NCBI GenBank assembly: GCA_900542235.1
Contig: UQNB01000026.1
Location: 1-23,662, forward strand
Reading direction: 5' to 3'
From: an uncultured Collinsella sp.
GTDB lineage: Bacteria; Actinomycetota; Coriobacteriia; Coriobacteriales; Coriobacteriaceae
Length of the DNA: 23,662 nucleotides
Shown here: piece after piece, positions 15,684 to 23,648 of the stretch
How positions within the stretch are numbered: the stretch's first letter is position 1
Layout of the letters: the number at the start of each line of letters is the position of its first letter
The notes under the pieces: model-generated
What the model was told of the DNA's origin: nothing
Databases searched by the model: none
The model's input: the letters and a program-made list of their open reading frames with translations, nothing else
Translations under genes and position numbers: made by a program

Positions 15684-17090
15684 CTATTCCATTTGCGATT
15701 TCGCCGCAGCGGCAAGCTGCGCCACATAGTCCTTAAACACGCGGCCGCGCTCCTCATAGCCCGAGAACTCATCGAACGAAGAGCAGGCAGGAGAAAGTAA
15801 GATCACGTCGCCACGGCTCGACAGCGAACGGGCGACGTCCACGGCATCGCGCAGGTCATCCGCCTGGGCAATATCCACATCGCCATCGACATCGGCCTCG
15901 TCCATAGCGGCGGTGAAACGCTCGCGCGCATCGCCAAAGCAGACGACCGAGCGTACGTTATCCATAACAACGCGCGCGAAGTCCGTGAGCGGCGTGCCCT
16001 TATCGTGGCCGCCGAGCAGCAAGATCACGTCGTCATCGGGAAATGCCGTCAGCGCCTTCTCGACCGCATCGGTGTTGGTCGCCTTGGAATCGTTGACGTA
16101 GCGCACACCGTCAATCTCGCCGCACGGCTCCACGCGATGCTCGAGCGGCTGGAACGAGGCCAGACCGCGGCGGACACCATCGACATCGGCACCGACGGCC
16201 AGAGCAGCCGTGGCGGCACATAAGGCATTGATGACATTGTGATGGCCCGAGATCTTGAGCTCGGACGTGGCGACAAGCTGAGTCTCGACGCCCTTCAGGC
16301 GCACGACCATTTTGCCGTCGCGCACAAAGGCGGCGTCTGCACCCTCGGGCTCGTCAAAAGCGACCTTGCAGATGCGGCGACCCGGCGTATAGATGTACTC
16401 ATCGAACTCGTGAATGCCGGCGTCTTCGACGTCGACAACCACCAGATCGTCATCGACCATATTGTCAAACAGCTTGATCTTGGCAAGCGCATAGTTCTTA
16501 TGGCTCTTATGCCAGCCCAAGTGGTCGGGAGTGATGTTGAGCAGCACTGCCACGCGAGGGTGGAGCTCGGTGGTCGTAGCAATCTGATAGCTCGAGAGCT
16601 CAGCCACAAACCACTCGTTGTGGGCTCGGCCGTCAATCTCGTTGATAGGCGGCTCACCGATGTTGCCGACAGCTACGCTGGCCTCGCCGGCAACCTTGAG
16701 CAGATAATCAGTCAGCGACGTGGTGGTCGTCTTACCGTTGGTGCCCGTGATGGCAATCCAGTTATCGGGCGACAGGCGATAGGCAAACTCTGGCTCACCC
16801 ATAATCTGAGCGGCATGTTCGCGCCCGGCCTTAAAGAAGCCCGAGAACTCCGAGATGCCCGGGCACGTCACGCATGCGTCATAGGCGCCCTCGACCTGTT
16901 CGGTCCCATAGACAAACGACGCACCAGCAGCCTCGAGCGCACGCGTGGCGTCATTGGGCTCAGAGGTGCCGCCGCCATACACGGTAACGGCGCTTACGCG
17001 CTCGGGATGTGCCAGCGCCCAGCGGGCGACATCGAGACCGGATTTGCCCTGACCCAAAACGAGCAGGCTAAAGACATCAGCAAGAGGCAT
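15684..17090 (-). CDS. murD: UDP-N-acetylmuramoyl-L-alanine--D-glutamate ligase MurD
   Basis: MurD adds D-Glu to UDP-MurNAc-L-Ala. The 468-residue protein has the N-terminal UDP loop LLVLGQGKSGLDVARW, the P-loop TGTNGKTTTT (115-124), ELSSYQ, NITPDHLGWHKSH and the C-terminal domain NDSKATNTDAVEKAL. LLGGHDKGTP and LLSPACSSFDEF follow, which are the MurD-type substrate loops. The start lies 9 nt after mraY with only a weak GTGG ribosome site, in keeping with coupled translation in this tight group. Confidence 0.98.
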   Translation of the reverse strand: MPLADVFSLLVLGQGKSGLDVARWALAHPERVSAVTVYGGGTSEPNDATRALEAAGASFVYGTEQVEGAYDACVTCPGISEFSGFFKAGREHAAQIMGEPEFAYRLSPDNWIAITGTNGKTTTTSLTDYLLKVAGEASVAVGNIGEPPINEIDGRAHNEWFVAELSSYQIATTTELHPRVAVLLNITPDHLGWHKSHKNYALAKIKLFDNMVDDDLVVVDVEDAGIHEFDEYIYTPGRRICKVAFDEPEGADAAFVRDGKMVVRLKGVETQLVATSELKISGHHNVINALCAATAALAVGADVDGVRRGLASFQPLEHRVEPCGEIDGVRYVNDSKATNTDAVEKALTAFPDDDVILLLGGHDKGTPLTDFARVVMDNVRSVVCFGDARERFTAAMDEADVDGDVDIAQADDLRDAVDVARSLSSRGDVILLSPACSSFDEFSGYEERGRVFKDYVAQLAAAAKSQME

Positions 17091-17099
17091 GAAAGACCA

Positions 17100-18119
17100 C
17101 TATCCCAACTGGAAGAACAGAGCAAGGCCAACGGCACCAAATGCCGCAGCGATAATCCAAAAACGGATGACGACCTTGGTCTCGGCCCAACCCTTCTTTT
17201 CGAAATGATGATGGATGGGCGCCATAAGGAAGACGCGCTTGTGCGTAAAGTGGAAGTAGACAACCTGAATCATGACCGACAGGGTCTCAACGATAAACAG
17301 GCCACCGATGATGAGGGAGACGACCTCGGTGTTAGTCATGATGGACGTACAGGCAAACGCGGCGCCCAGAGCAAGCGAGCCGGTATCACCCATAAAGATG
17401 CTCGCCGGATAGCAGTTGAACCACAGAAAGCCCAGGCAGGCACCGGCACACGCGGTGCAGAAGATGGACAGGTTCACGTCTCCGTGCAAAAACGCCATGG
17501 CAGCCATGGCGAGCATGGCGATCATGGAGGTGCCGCCAGCAAGACCGTCAAGGCCATCGGTCAGGTTCACGGCATTAGAAAGACCGGCAATCATCAGCCA
17601 GCAAAAGACAATATAGAGCCACGGGAACGAATAGCCGCAGATGGTGGTCGAAAGCACGCCAAGGTCGATCGTCAACCCACCGGGAAAACGAATCTCGGGG
17701 GCGACGCCGCACCAGTTGACGGCAAGTACCGTAAAGGTGACACAGATAATGGTTAGGCCGATCATCTTGGCATGAGGCGTCAGACCGAGCGAGCGCCCAT
17801 GCGTAACGGAGGTCAGGTCGTCGATCAGGCCCAGCACGCCGGTCGCCAGCGTGGCGAGCAGTACGAGTATGAGCTCGGTGGTGAGCTTGCCCATCAGCAG
17901 GCAGGTCAGCGAGATCGCGACGAGGATGACAACGCCACCCATGGTGGGCGTTCCCTGCTTAACCAAATGACGCTTGGGGCCGTCGGCACGAACCTGCTGG
18001 CCGATACCCTCGACCTTGAGCAGCTTGATCCACCACGGCATGAGCAGCAGCGCAATGGCTGCGGCGATGCCAAGCCCCAAAAAAGCCTGATACGTTGGAT
18101 ACGAGGGATTGCCGAACAT
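17100..18119 (-). CDS. mraY: Phospho-MurNAc-pentapeptide transferase MraY
   Basis: MraY moves phospho-MurNAc-pentapeptide from UDP to undecaprenyl phosphate, making lipid I in the membrane. The 339-residue protein has about ten membrane segments. Key sites are GTPTMGGVV, the Asp pair in GLIDDLTSVTHGRSLGL, NLTDGLDGLAGG with the catalytic Asp, PASIFMGDTGSLALG and the histidine loop MAPIHHHFEKKGW. It lies 3 nt after murF. A GGAAGG sits about 13 nt before the ATG, a longer spacing than usual, so coupling probably helps. Confidence 0.98.
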   Translation of the reverse strand: MFGNPSYPTYQAFLGLGIAAAIALLLMPWWIKLLKVEGIGQQVRADGPKRHLVKQGTPTMGGVVILVAISLTCLLMGKLTTELILVLLATLATGVLGLIDDLTSVTHGRSLGLTPHAKMIGLTIICVTFTVLAVNWCGVAPEIRFPGGLTIDLGVLSTTICGYSFPWLYIVFCWLMIAGLSNAVNLTDGLDGLAGGTSMIAMLAMAAMAFLHGDVNLSIFCTACAGACLGFLWFNCYPASIFMGDTGSLALGAAFACTSIMTNTEVVSLIIGGLFIVETLSVMIQVVYFHFTHKRVFLMAPIHHHFEKKGWAETKVVIRFWIIAAAFGAVGLALFFQLG

Positions 18120-18122
18120 GGG

Positions 18123-19547
18123 CTAGCACACACCTTCCACAAAGCGGTCGAGCTCAACAAAGCGGGAACCCTTGACCAGTACAACATCATGTTTTTCAAG
18201 CGCGCCGCCCATGCGGTCGAGCACCTGCTGATAATCGGAGAACACCTGGATGCGGTCCTCGTCCATGCCCATCATGCGCGCGGCATCGGCCATAAGCTGG
18301 GCCAGCTCACCACCCACGCACGCCAGCATGTCGAGCTTCTTGGCGGCGGCATAGGCGCCCACGAGCTCATGCATGCGAGGAGCCTCATCGCCCATCTCGC
18401 CCATCTCGCCCAGGATCGCCATGCGAGACCCCGTGCATGAAAGCGAGCACAGCAGATCGAGGCCGGCTGCCATCGATTCGGCGCTGGCGTTATAGGAATC
18501 GTCGATGATGCGTGCACCGCTCTTGGCGCGCTTGATCTCCTGGCGGTGCCCGGTGATCGTAAGACCCCTAAAGGCAGCATCGATCTGCTCGGGCGTCACG
18601 CCCAGGCGATAGGCAACCGCGGCGGCCTTAACGGCATTAGGAACGGACTGCACGCCGGGGATGGCAAGCATGGTATCGATTGTCTCGCCCTGACCAAAAT
18701 CGAGCGTAAAGACCGGACGGCCCTCGTCATCAACGCGAACGTCGCGGGCGCGGACCTCATCATCGTCAGAGACACCGGCCAGCATCACGTCGATACCAGC
18801 AGGCTGGGCGAACGTATCGCGAATGAACGGCGTAAAATCGTCCTCGCCGCCCAAAACCAGCAGCGGCAAATAGTCGCCGGCGGCGCACATGCCCTGGACA
18901 ATCTCGGCCTTAGCGCGGGCGATGTTCTCGCGGCTGCCCAAAATGCCGATATGAGAGGTGCCGATCTTGCTCACGATGGCAAGGTTGGGATTGGCGGACT
19001 GGGACAGGCGCTCGATCTCGTGGAAATGGTTCATGCCCATCTCGAGCACCAGGACCTCGGTATCGGCCGGAGCGGAAAGCACCGTGAGCGGCATGCCGAT
19101 CAGGTTATTGAAATTGCCCTTGGTGGCCCAGACACGATAGCGCTTGGCGAGCACAGCGGCGAGCACGTCCTTGGTCGTCGTCTTGCCGATGGAACCGGTA
19201 ATGCCAACGACCAGGCAGCCAAGCTCCAGGCGATACGCATGCGCCAAACGCAGCAGAAACTCCTCGGGATCATCGGTCAGCAAGATGGCACAGCCCTTGT
19301 CCTGCGCCTGCGAGACCAGCTCGGCCTCGGGCTCACGCGTCATCACGACGGCGCCGGCACCCGACTGGACGGCACGGGAAGCAAAATCATTGCCGTCGAC
19401 GTTTTCACCGGGAAAGGCGACGAAAATCGTCCCTTCCTCGACCTGGCGCGAGTCGATAACGCACCCGCGGCATACCCGATCGGCTTCTCCCGTCACGGTT
19501 CGGGCCCCTGTTGCGGCCGCGAGGTTGTTGACGGCGATCTCTATCAT
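18123..19547 (-). CDS. murF: UDP-N-acetylmuramoyl-tripeptide--D-alanyl-D-alanine ligase MurF
   Basis: MurF attaches D-Ala-D-Ala to the tripeptide precursor. The 474-residue protein has the N-terminal substrate domain with VIDSRQVEEGTIFVAFPGEN, the P-loop ITGSIGKTTTKD (116-127), TKGNFNNLIGMPLTVL (usually NFNNEIG), EMGMNHFHEI, and the C-terminal IIDDSYNASAESM. NFNN and the DDSYNA motif distinguish it from MurE. GGGGAG lies 6 nt before the ATG. It follows ftsI after a 127-nt gap where most dcw clusters carry murE; no murE is present in the window. Confidence 0.97.
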   Translation of the reverse strand: MIEIAVNNLAAATGARTVTGEADRVCRGCVIDSRQVEEGTIFVAFPGENVDGNDFASRAVQSGAGAVVMTREPEAELVSQAQDKGCAILLTDDPEEFLLRLAHAYRLELGCLVVGITGSIGKTTTKDVLAAVLAKRYRVWATKGNFNNLIGMPLTVLSAPADTEVLVLEMGMNHFHEIERLSQSANPNLAIVSKIGTSHIGILGSRENIARAKAEIVQGMCAAGDYLPLLVLGGEDDFTPFIRDTFAQPAGIDVMLAGVSDDDEVRARDVRVDDEGRPVFTLDFGQGETIDTMLAIPGVQSVPNAVKAAAVAYRLGVTPEQIDAAFRGLTITGHRQEIKRAKSGARIIDDSYNASAESMAAGLDLLCSLSCTGSRMAILGEMGEMGDEAPRMHELVGAYAAAKKLDMLACVGGELAQLMADAARMMGMDEDRIQVFSDYQQVLDRMGGALEKHDVVLVKGSRFVELDRFVEGVC

Positions 19548-19674
19548 TGCAGCTCCCCTGTAAACCTAATAATGCTATCGGCGTATTGTATCCCAGCGCC
19601 GCGTATGCGTGGTGCAGGGCATGTGAACACCCCTCATATGGGACAACAAACCACGCCCCAAAGATTGTAACCCC
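19548..19674 (-). other. ftsI-murF gap at the usual place of murE
   Basis: This 127-nt spacer separates otherwise tightly packed genes. It contains a -10-like TACAAT on the minus strand (19590-19585) without a matching -35, and a 7-bp inverted repeat (GCGTGGT 19607-19613, ACCACGC 19650-19656) with a 36-nt loop. No coding remnant of murE is recognisable. It may hold a weak internal promoter. Confidence 0.4.
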
Positions 19675-21540
19675 CTACTTCGTGTGCGGGATACCCAGCA
19701 CGTCGAGCGCGTTGGCCATAATGAACTGGAACGGAACCGCAGCGGCATCTGAGCCGCTCGGCGTTCCGTCGAGCGTGATATAGCACAGCACCTTGGGCGA
19801 TTGTGCCGGTGCAAAGCCCATAAAGGACGACATGTAGTTCTCCTTGAGGTAGCCGCCGTTCTCGTCGGCACGTTCGGCCGTACCGGTCTTACCCGCCACG
19901 TCATAGCCGTCAACCGCGCCGCCAACGCCCGTTCCCTCCGACACGACCGTCTGCATGCACGATGTCACCTGGGATGCGGCATCCTCCGAAATCGCGCGCT
20001 CGCCTTCGCCCCAGTCCTTCTCGTCACCTTTGCTGGACTTATAGAAGTGCGGGGTCATCATCACGCCGCCGTTGGCGATGCCGCCCACGGCACGTGCGAT
20101 CTCAATCGGCGAGACAGACAGCGCCTGTCCAAAGCTCATCGAGCCCAGCGTGGCGCCGTCATACTGGTCACGCTCCTTGACGATGCCCAGGCTCTCGCCC
20201 GGAAAATCGACACCAGAGCTGTGACCGATGCCCCACTTGTCCACATAGGCGGCAAAGTCGTCGGCACCGATTTTGCGCCCCACCAGGACAAAGCCTACGT
20301 TGGACGAACGGCGCATCATCTCGCGCACATCCATGGTCATGGCATAGTCGCGCTTGTCGGCATCGGTGACGGTATCGTCGCCCACCTTGATGCTCGCCGG
20401 CACCTCAAACGACGTACTCGACCGCACGACACCCAAGTCGAAGCTGGCGCCCGCCACGAGCGTCTTAAAGACCGAGCCGGGCTCGTAGGCGTCGGTGACC
20501 AGGCGCAGGTTCATATCCTCGGTCTTGGCGTTTTCCAGATCGGTCTGGTCGTAAGTCGGGTACGAGCAAGCAGCGAGAATTTCACCGGTCGTGGGGTCGG
20601 TGACCAAAGCCGAGCCGTTCTTGGCCTTAGTCTTCTCGACAGCCTCTGCCAGGGCATCCTCGGCCGCACGCTGGATATTGACGTCGAGCGTCGTCACGAT
20701 ATCAACGCCGTCGACCGCAGCCACCTTTTTATAGGCACCGCCCGCGATATAGCTGCCGTCCCTCGCGCGTTCGCGTACGAGAGAACCGTTCGTACCGGTC
20801 AGAAGCTTGTTGTATTGCTTTTCGAGACCCGTCAAGCCGTCGTTGTCTACATTCACTACACCCAGCACCTGCGATGCCAGATTGCCGTATGGATATACGC
20901 GCTTCATAGCCTGCTCAAAAAGCACGCCGGGCAGGTTCTTCTTCTCCAGCGCCGCAGCATCGTCTTCGTCCACCTGGCGCTTGATATACACCCAGGTTCC
21001 ATCGGACTCAACGAGCTTGCGGCAGGTCTTTTTATCGATTCCAGTTGCCTTGACCAGCGCCGACACCGTCTTGTCAACATCCTCGACAAGCTGCGGGTTC
21101 ACGGCGATGTTGCGACATTCGACCGACGACGCCAGCACGTTACCGTTGCGGTCGTAGATGGTACCGCGTTTGGCATAGAGGGTCTGCGCAAGCAGTCGGC
21201 GCGCATCGGCACGCTCGCGCAGTTTATCGGCTTCGACAATTTGATAGTCGGCAAGGCGAAAGACGCCCAAGCCCAAGCCAAGCCCAATGAAGCCCATGAC
21301 GGCTTTGCGGCGAGGCAGAGGCGTGCCTGTGAGCCATTCGGTCGACGAACTCTTGCGCGACCTGGTGTTATGCACTTGGGGGCCGCCCGAGCCGCAAAGT
21401 CGCGACGCCGGGTCGTTGCCACGGGACTGCCCGGCGTTGTAAGATTGCCGACCCGTTCCTTGATAACCAGAACGCCCCCGCGACGAGGGACGTCCAGAAC
21501 CGCGGCCCCCATCGGAACCGCGGCGATAGTCATTTGTCAT
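19675..21540 (-). CDS. ftsI: Septal class B penicillin-binding protein FtsI (PBP3-type transpeptidase)
   Basis: FtsI cross-links septal peptidoglycan and works with FtsW. The 621-residue protein has a basic Gly/Arg/Ser-rich cytoplasmic tail (1-80), one membrane segment (about 81-98), and a dimerisation/pedestal domain opening with AKRGTIYDRNGNVLA. The transpeptidase domain has the active Ser in S356-V-F-K359, the S412-S-N414 motif and K551-T-G553. No PASTA domains are present, unlike many firmicute homologues. The ATG at 21540 has only a weak ribosome site and lies 17 nt after ftsL. Position between ftsL and murF supports the septal enzyme over an elongation PBP. Confidence 0.96.
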   Translation of the reverse strand: MTNDYRRGSDGGRGSGRPSSRGRSGYQGTGRQSYNAGQSRGNDPASRLCGSGGPQVHNTRSRKSSSTEWLTGTPLPRRKAVMGFIGLGLGLGVFRLADYQIVEADKLRERADARRLLAQTLYAKRGTIYDRNGNVLASSVECRNIAVNPQLVEDVDKTVSALVKATGIDKKTCRKLVESDGTWVYIKRQVDEDDAAALEKKNLPGVLFEQAMKRVYPYGNLASQVLGVVNVDNDGLTGLEKQYNKLLTGTNGSLVRERARDGSYIAGGAYKKVAAVDGVDIVTTLDVNIQRAAEDALAEAVEKTKAKNGSALVTDPTTGEILAACSYPTYDQTDLENAKTEDMNLRLVTDAYEPGSVFKTLVAGASFDLGVVRSSTSFEVPASIKVGDDTVTDADKRDYAMTMDVREMMRRSSNVGFVLVGRKIGADDFAAYVDKWGIGHSSGVDFPGESLGIVKERDQYDGATLGSMSFGQALSVSPIEIARAVGGIANGGVMMTPHFYKSSKGDEKDWGEGERAISEDAASQVTSCMQTVVSEGTGVGGAVDGYDVAGKTGTAERADENGGYLKENYMSSFMGFAPAQSPKVLCYITLDGTPSGSDAAAVPFQFIMANALDVLGIPHTK

Positions 21541-21557
21541 ACTCAGCTACCGTCTTG

Positions 21558-22028
21558 CTACTGAGCGGTCGCGGTCGCGTTGGCGCCCGCGGCTGCATCC
21601 TGCGAAAAGTCAAGTGTAACGCTCTCGCTGGGCTCCACCATGCCGTAAGCGCCCGCAAGGTCGCGAATGCGCGTGTCGGCGCCATAGACCGAATGCATGA
21701 CCTCCAGGTCGGAGCTCTCATCGGTCGCCTTTTCGAGCGTGTTGGTAAGCTCGGCGTTGCTGTTGAGCACCTGGGCCGTAACGCCGGCGAGCGCCACGCG
21801 GGCGACGCCGATCGTCATGAAGATGGCCGCAATGATGCAAAACGTTTTAAGAACGCTCATGAAAACCGGGCTTACCGCCTGGTTTGCCTGACGGCCCGCG
21901 CCCGTGTAGACATCAAAGCGCGGCGTGCGCTGCTCACGGGGAGCAACGGGGGCCTGCGGCGTCTCACGATAGGCGGGCATGGCGTTCATATCATAGGCGA
22001 GTGCTGCGCTTGAAGTGTTGTAGCCCAT
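21558..22028 (-). CDS. ftsL: Divisome protein FtsL
   Basis: FtsL is a short bitopic coiled-coil protein that activates FtsWI together with FtsQ and DivIC/FtsB. The 156 residues contain a cytoplasmic N-terminus rich in Pro and Arg (1-57), one membrane segment (about 58-82, VLKTFCIIAAIFMTIGVARV) and a coiled coil (about 83-113). It ends with IRDLAGAYGMVEP, which matches the usual FtsL/FtsB GM-x-P ending. Sequence is poorly conserved in this family, so the call rests on topology and its place between rsmH and ftsI. GGGAGG 9 nt ahead supports ATG 22028. Confidence 0.9.
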   Translation of the reverse strand: MGYNTSSAALAYDMNAMPAYRETPQAPVAPREQRTPRFDVYTGAGRQANQAVSPVFMSVLKTFCIIAAIFMTIGVARVALAGVTAQVLNSNAELTNTLEKATDESSDLEVMHSVYGADTRIRDLAGAYGMVEPSESVTLDFSQDAAAGANATATAQ

Positions 22029-22118
22029 GATATGCCGCCTCCCATCCCGAGTACGTTGGTAGTGTGTTTAAGCTTCGTTTATGGTGCGAGCGGGAGGTCC
22101 AATATCGCGCGGTCGTGC

Positions 22119-23084
22119 CTACAGACGCTGCGCCACGCGGATTTTGGCTGATCTCGCCCGAGGGTTGCGCTCAACCTCATCAGGCTGGGCAACCAAGGGT
22201 TTGCGGGTGATGACCTTGAGTATCGGCACGTTGCCGCACACGCACACCGGAATCTCCGGCGGACACGTGCACCCCTGGCTCATCTCCTTAAAGTGGTTCT
22301 TTACGATACGGTCCTCGAGCGAGTGATACGAGATGACGCAGATACGTCCGCCCGGGTTGAGCCACCTGGTGGCGGCATCAAGCCCTCGTTCGAGCACATC
22401 GAGCTCGTGATTGACCTCGATGCGAATGGCCTGGAAACTTTTCTTGGCCGGGTGTCCGCCATGCCGACGAGCGGCAGCCGGGATACCCGCCTTGATGATC
22501 TCGACAAATTGGCCGGTGGTTTCGATCGGTTCTTGCTCGCGGCGGCGCACGATCTCGCGCGCGATCTGCGAGGCGAACTTCTCTTCGCCGTAGACGCGTA
22601 GAATCCGGGCGAGGTCGTGTTCGTTATAGGTGTTGATGACCTCAGCTGCGTTTAAGGTGTTATTGCCCGGATCCATCCGCATGTCCAATGGGGCGTCCTC
22701 GTTATACGAAAAGCCCCTGCCAGGGATATCGAGTTGCGGTGACGAAACGCCCAAATCGAACAGGAAGCCATCGACCCCGGGCACCTCGGCCGAGCAAAGC
22801 AGCTCGTCCAAGTCGCCGAAGTTGCCCTTCAGCAGCTGGTGCGGAACGCCGGGAACCTCGCGGTCCAGACGGGCGCCAGCGGCCTCGAGGGCCATGTCGT
22901 CCTGATCGACGCCGAGCAAAAGGCCCGTCTCCCCCACCTGTGCGGCCATCTTTACCGAATGGCCGGCACCGCCAAGGGTGCAATCGCAGACAACGGAGCC
23001 GCTCTTTAGCTGCAGCGACTCAAGCACTTCGCCGAGCATGACAGGTTCATGCCGATATTCTTGTGTCAAGATCCCACGCTCCAT
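22119..23084 (-). CDS. rsmH: 16S rRNA (cytosine-1402-N4) methyltransferase RsmH
   Basis: RsmH (MraW) methylates N4 of C1402 in the ribosomal decoding centre using SAM. The 321-residue protein has the opening HEPVMLGEVLESL, the SAM loop VCDCTLGGAGHS (32-42), GVDQDDMAL, FDLGVSSPQLD, GFSYNEDAPLDMRM, a helical insert, and AIRIEVNHEL. Then come SYHSLEDRIVK and a Cys-rich loop before the basic end NPRARSAKIR. All are hallmarks of the family. The ATG lies 20 nt after mraZ with a weak ribosome site, so coupling is likely. It occupies the standard second position of the dcw cluster. Confidence 0.98.
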   Translation of the reverse strand: MERGILTQEYRHEPVMLGEVLESLQLKSGSVVCDCTLGGAGHSVKMAAQVGETGLLLGVDQDDMALEAAGARLDREVPGVPHQLLKGNFGDLDELLCSAEVPGVDGFLFDLGVSSPQLDIPGRGFSYNEDAPLDMRMDPGNNTLNAAEVINTYNEHDLARILRVYGEEKFASQIAREIVRRREQEPIETTGQFVEIIKAGIPAAARRHGGHPAKKSFQAIRIEVNHELDVLERGLDAATRWLNPGGRICVISYHSLEDRIVKNHFKEMSQGCTCPPEIPVCVCGNVPILKVITRKPLVAQPDEVERNPRARSAKIRVAQRL

Positions 23085-23104
23085 CCGTTACCCGTGCCTT
23101 GCCC

Positions 23105-23539
23105 TTACGAGAAGAAGAGGTCCAGCAGGGCCTCATCGTCATCGTCCTCATCGGCCGCGGCGCGATCCCAAACCTCAAGGTGGTCGTAGTTGCCCACAAC
23201 CGTGACCTCGCGGTCGAGATTCGCCTGCTTGCGGAGAGACTCGGAAAGACCGATACGACCGGCGCTGTCCACATCCATCGACGTGGTGCGCTTGTTGATC
23301 GCCCTCATGAGCTTCTGGTCGTTAATGTCACGCGGGTTAAAACCCTCGTGGTCCTCACGACCCGCGAAGAGTCCTTCGACCCACTTATCGAAGGCCTCGG
23401 CAGAGAACACGTACAGAGCATCGACATCCAGGGCTTTGAACACGCGAACGTGCTCTCCAAGCTCCTCGCGAAGGGGTGCAGGCAGGGACAGACGACCTTT
23501 TGCATCGAGATTGCGCTCGTATGCACCAGTCATTCCCAT
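23105..23539 (-). CDS. mraZ: Transcriptional regulator MraZ
   Basis: MraZ is a ring-forming AbrB-like DNA-binding protein that regulates its own dcw operon. The 144 residues contain two SpoVT/AbrB repeats, each with the DxxGR signature (DAKGR 12-16 and DSAGR 91-95), followed by LSLPAPLRE and IGLSESLRK. It ends in an acidic tail (DEDDDDEALLD). The start is ATG 23539 with GGGGAGGG about 6 nt upstream; ATG 23533 is a close alternative. It heads the operon, 20 nt before rsmH, and its likely binding sites overlap the promoter just upstream. Confidence 0.97.
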   Translation of the reverse strand: MGMTGAYERNLDAKGRLSLPAPLREELGEHVRVFKALDVDALYVFSAEAFDKWVEGLFAGREDHEGFNPRDINDQKLMRAINKRTTSMDVDSAGRIGLSESLRKQANLDREVTVVGNYDHLEVWDRAAADEDDDDEALLDLFFS

Positions 23540-23575
23540 GTGCGCCCTCCCCTCGGTTACTCAGATGGCACGTAC

Positions 23576-23592
23576 GCGGGGAACCACCCCGC
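23576..23592 (-). repeat. Inverted repeat copy 2 in the mraZ leader
   Basis: GCGGGG and CCCCGC arms flank a 5-nt centre, giving the core GGGGTGGTTCCCC on the minus strand. It shares this core, except one base, with the copy in the promoter spacer at 23613-23629. It lies in the presumed 5' leader and could act as RNA hairpin or operator. Confidence 0.6.
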
Positions 23593-23607
23593 CTGTCGAC
23601 GTCATCA

Positions 23608-23636
23608 ATAATATGGGGAACCGCCCCATTTTTCAA
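23608..23636 (-). promoter_or_regulatory. mraZ: Promoter of the dcw operon (PmraZ)
   Basis: On the minus strand a -35 hexamer TTGAAA (23636-23631), a 17-nt spacer and a -10 hexamer TATTAT (23613-23608) each differ by one base from the sigma-70 consensus. The predicted start is near 23601, leaving a leader of about 60 nt before mraZ. Confidence 0.72.
23613..23629 (-). repeat. Inverted repeat copy 1 in the PmraZ spacer
   Basis: ATGGGG and CCCCAT arms flank CGGTT, giving the core GGGGCGGTTCCCC on the minus strand, between the -35 and -10 hexamers. A near-identical core lies 37 bp further downstream. Confidence 0.6.
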
Positions 23637-23648
23637 CACCTTTCCCCA
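23624..23648 (-). promoter_or_regulatory. Candidate MraZ operator boxes
   Basis: On the minus strand three units begin exactly 10 bp apart: TGGGG (23648), TGTTG (23638) and TGGGG (23628). E. coli MraZ binds TGGGN repeats separated by 5 nt, the same 10-bp phasing. A further TGGGG lies 12 bp upstream (23660-23656). The boxes cover the -35 hexamer, so binding should repress. The middle unit departs from TGGG. Confidence 0.6.

Noticed and set aside
19801..21564. 587-codon open frame on the plus strand opposite ftsI
   Set aside because: It is antisense to a gene with all PBP motifs, has no recognisable domain and is composed of codons mirrored from the GC-biased real gene. Similar shadows lie opposite ftsZ (7908-9425) and murD/mraY (16239-17756).
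8049..23539. Possible horizontal transfer or broken genes inside the dcw cluster
   Set aside because: All genes are full length with intact active-site motifs and similar codon use; no insertion sequence, integrase or repeat boundary is present.
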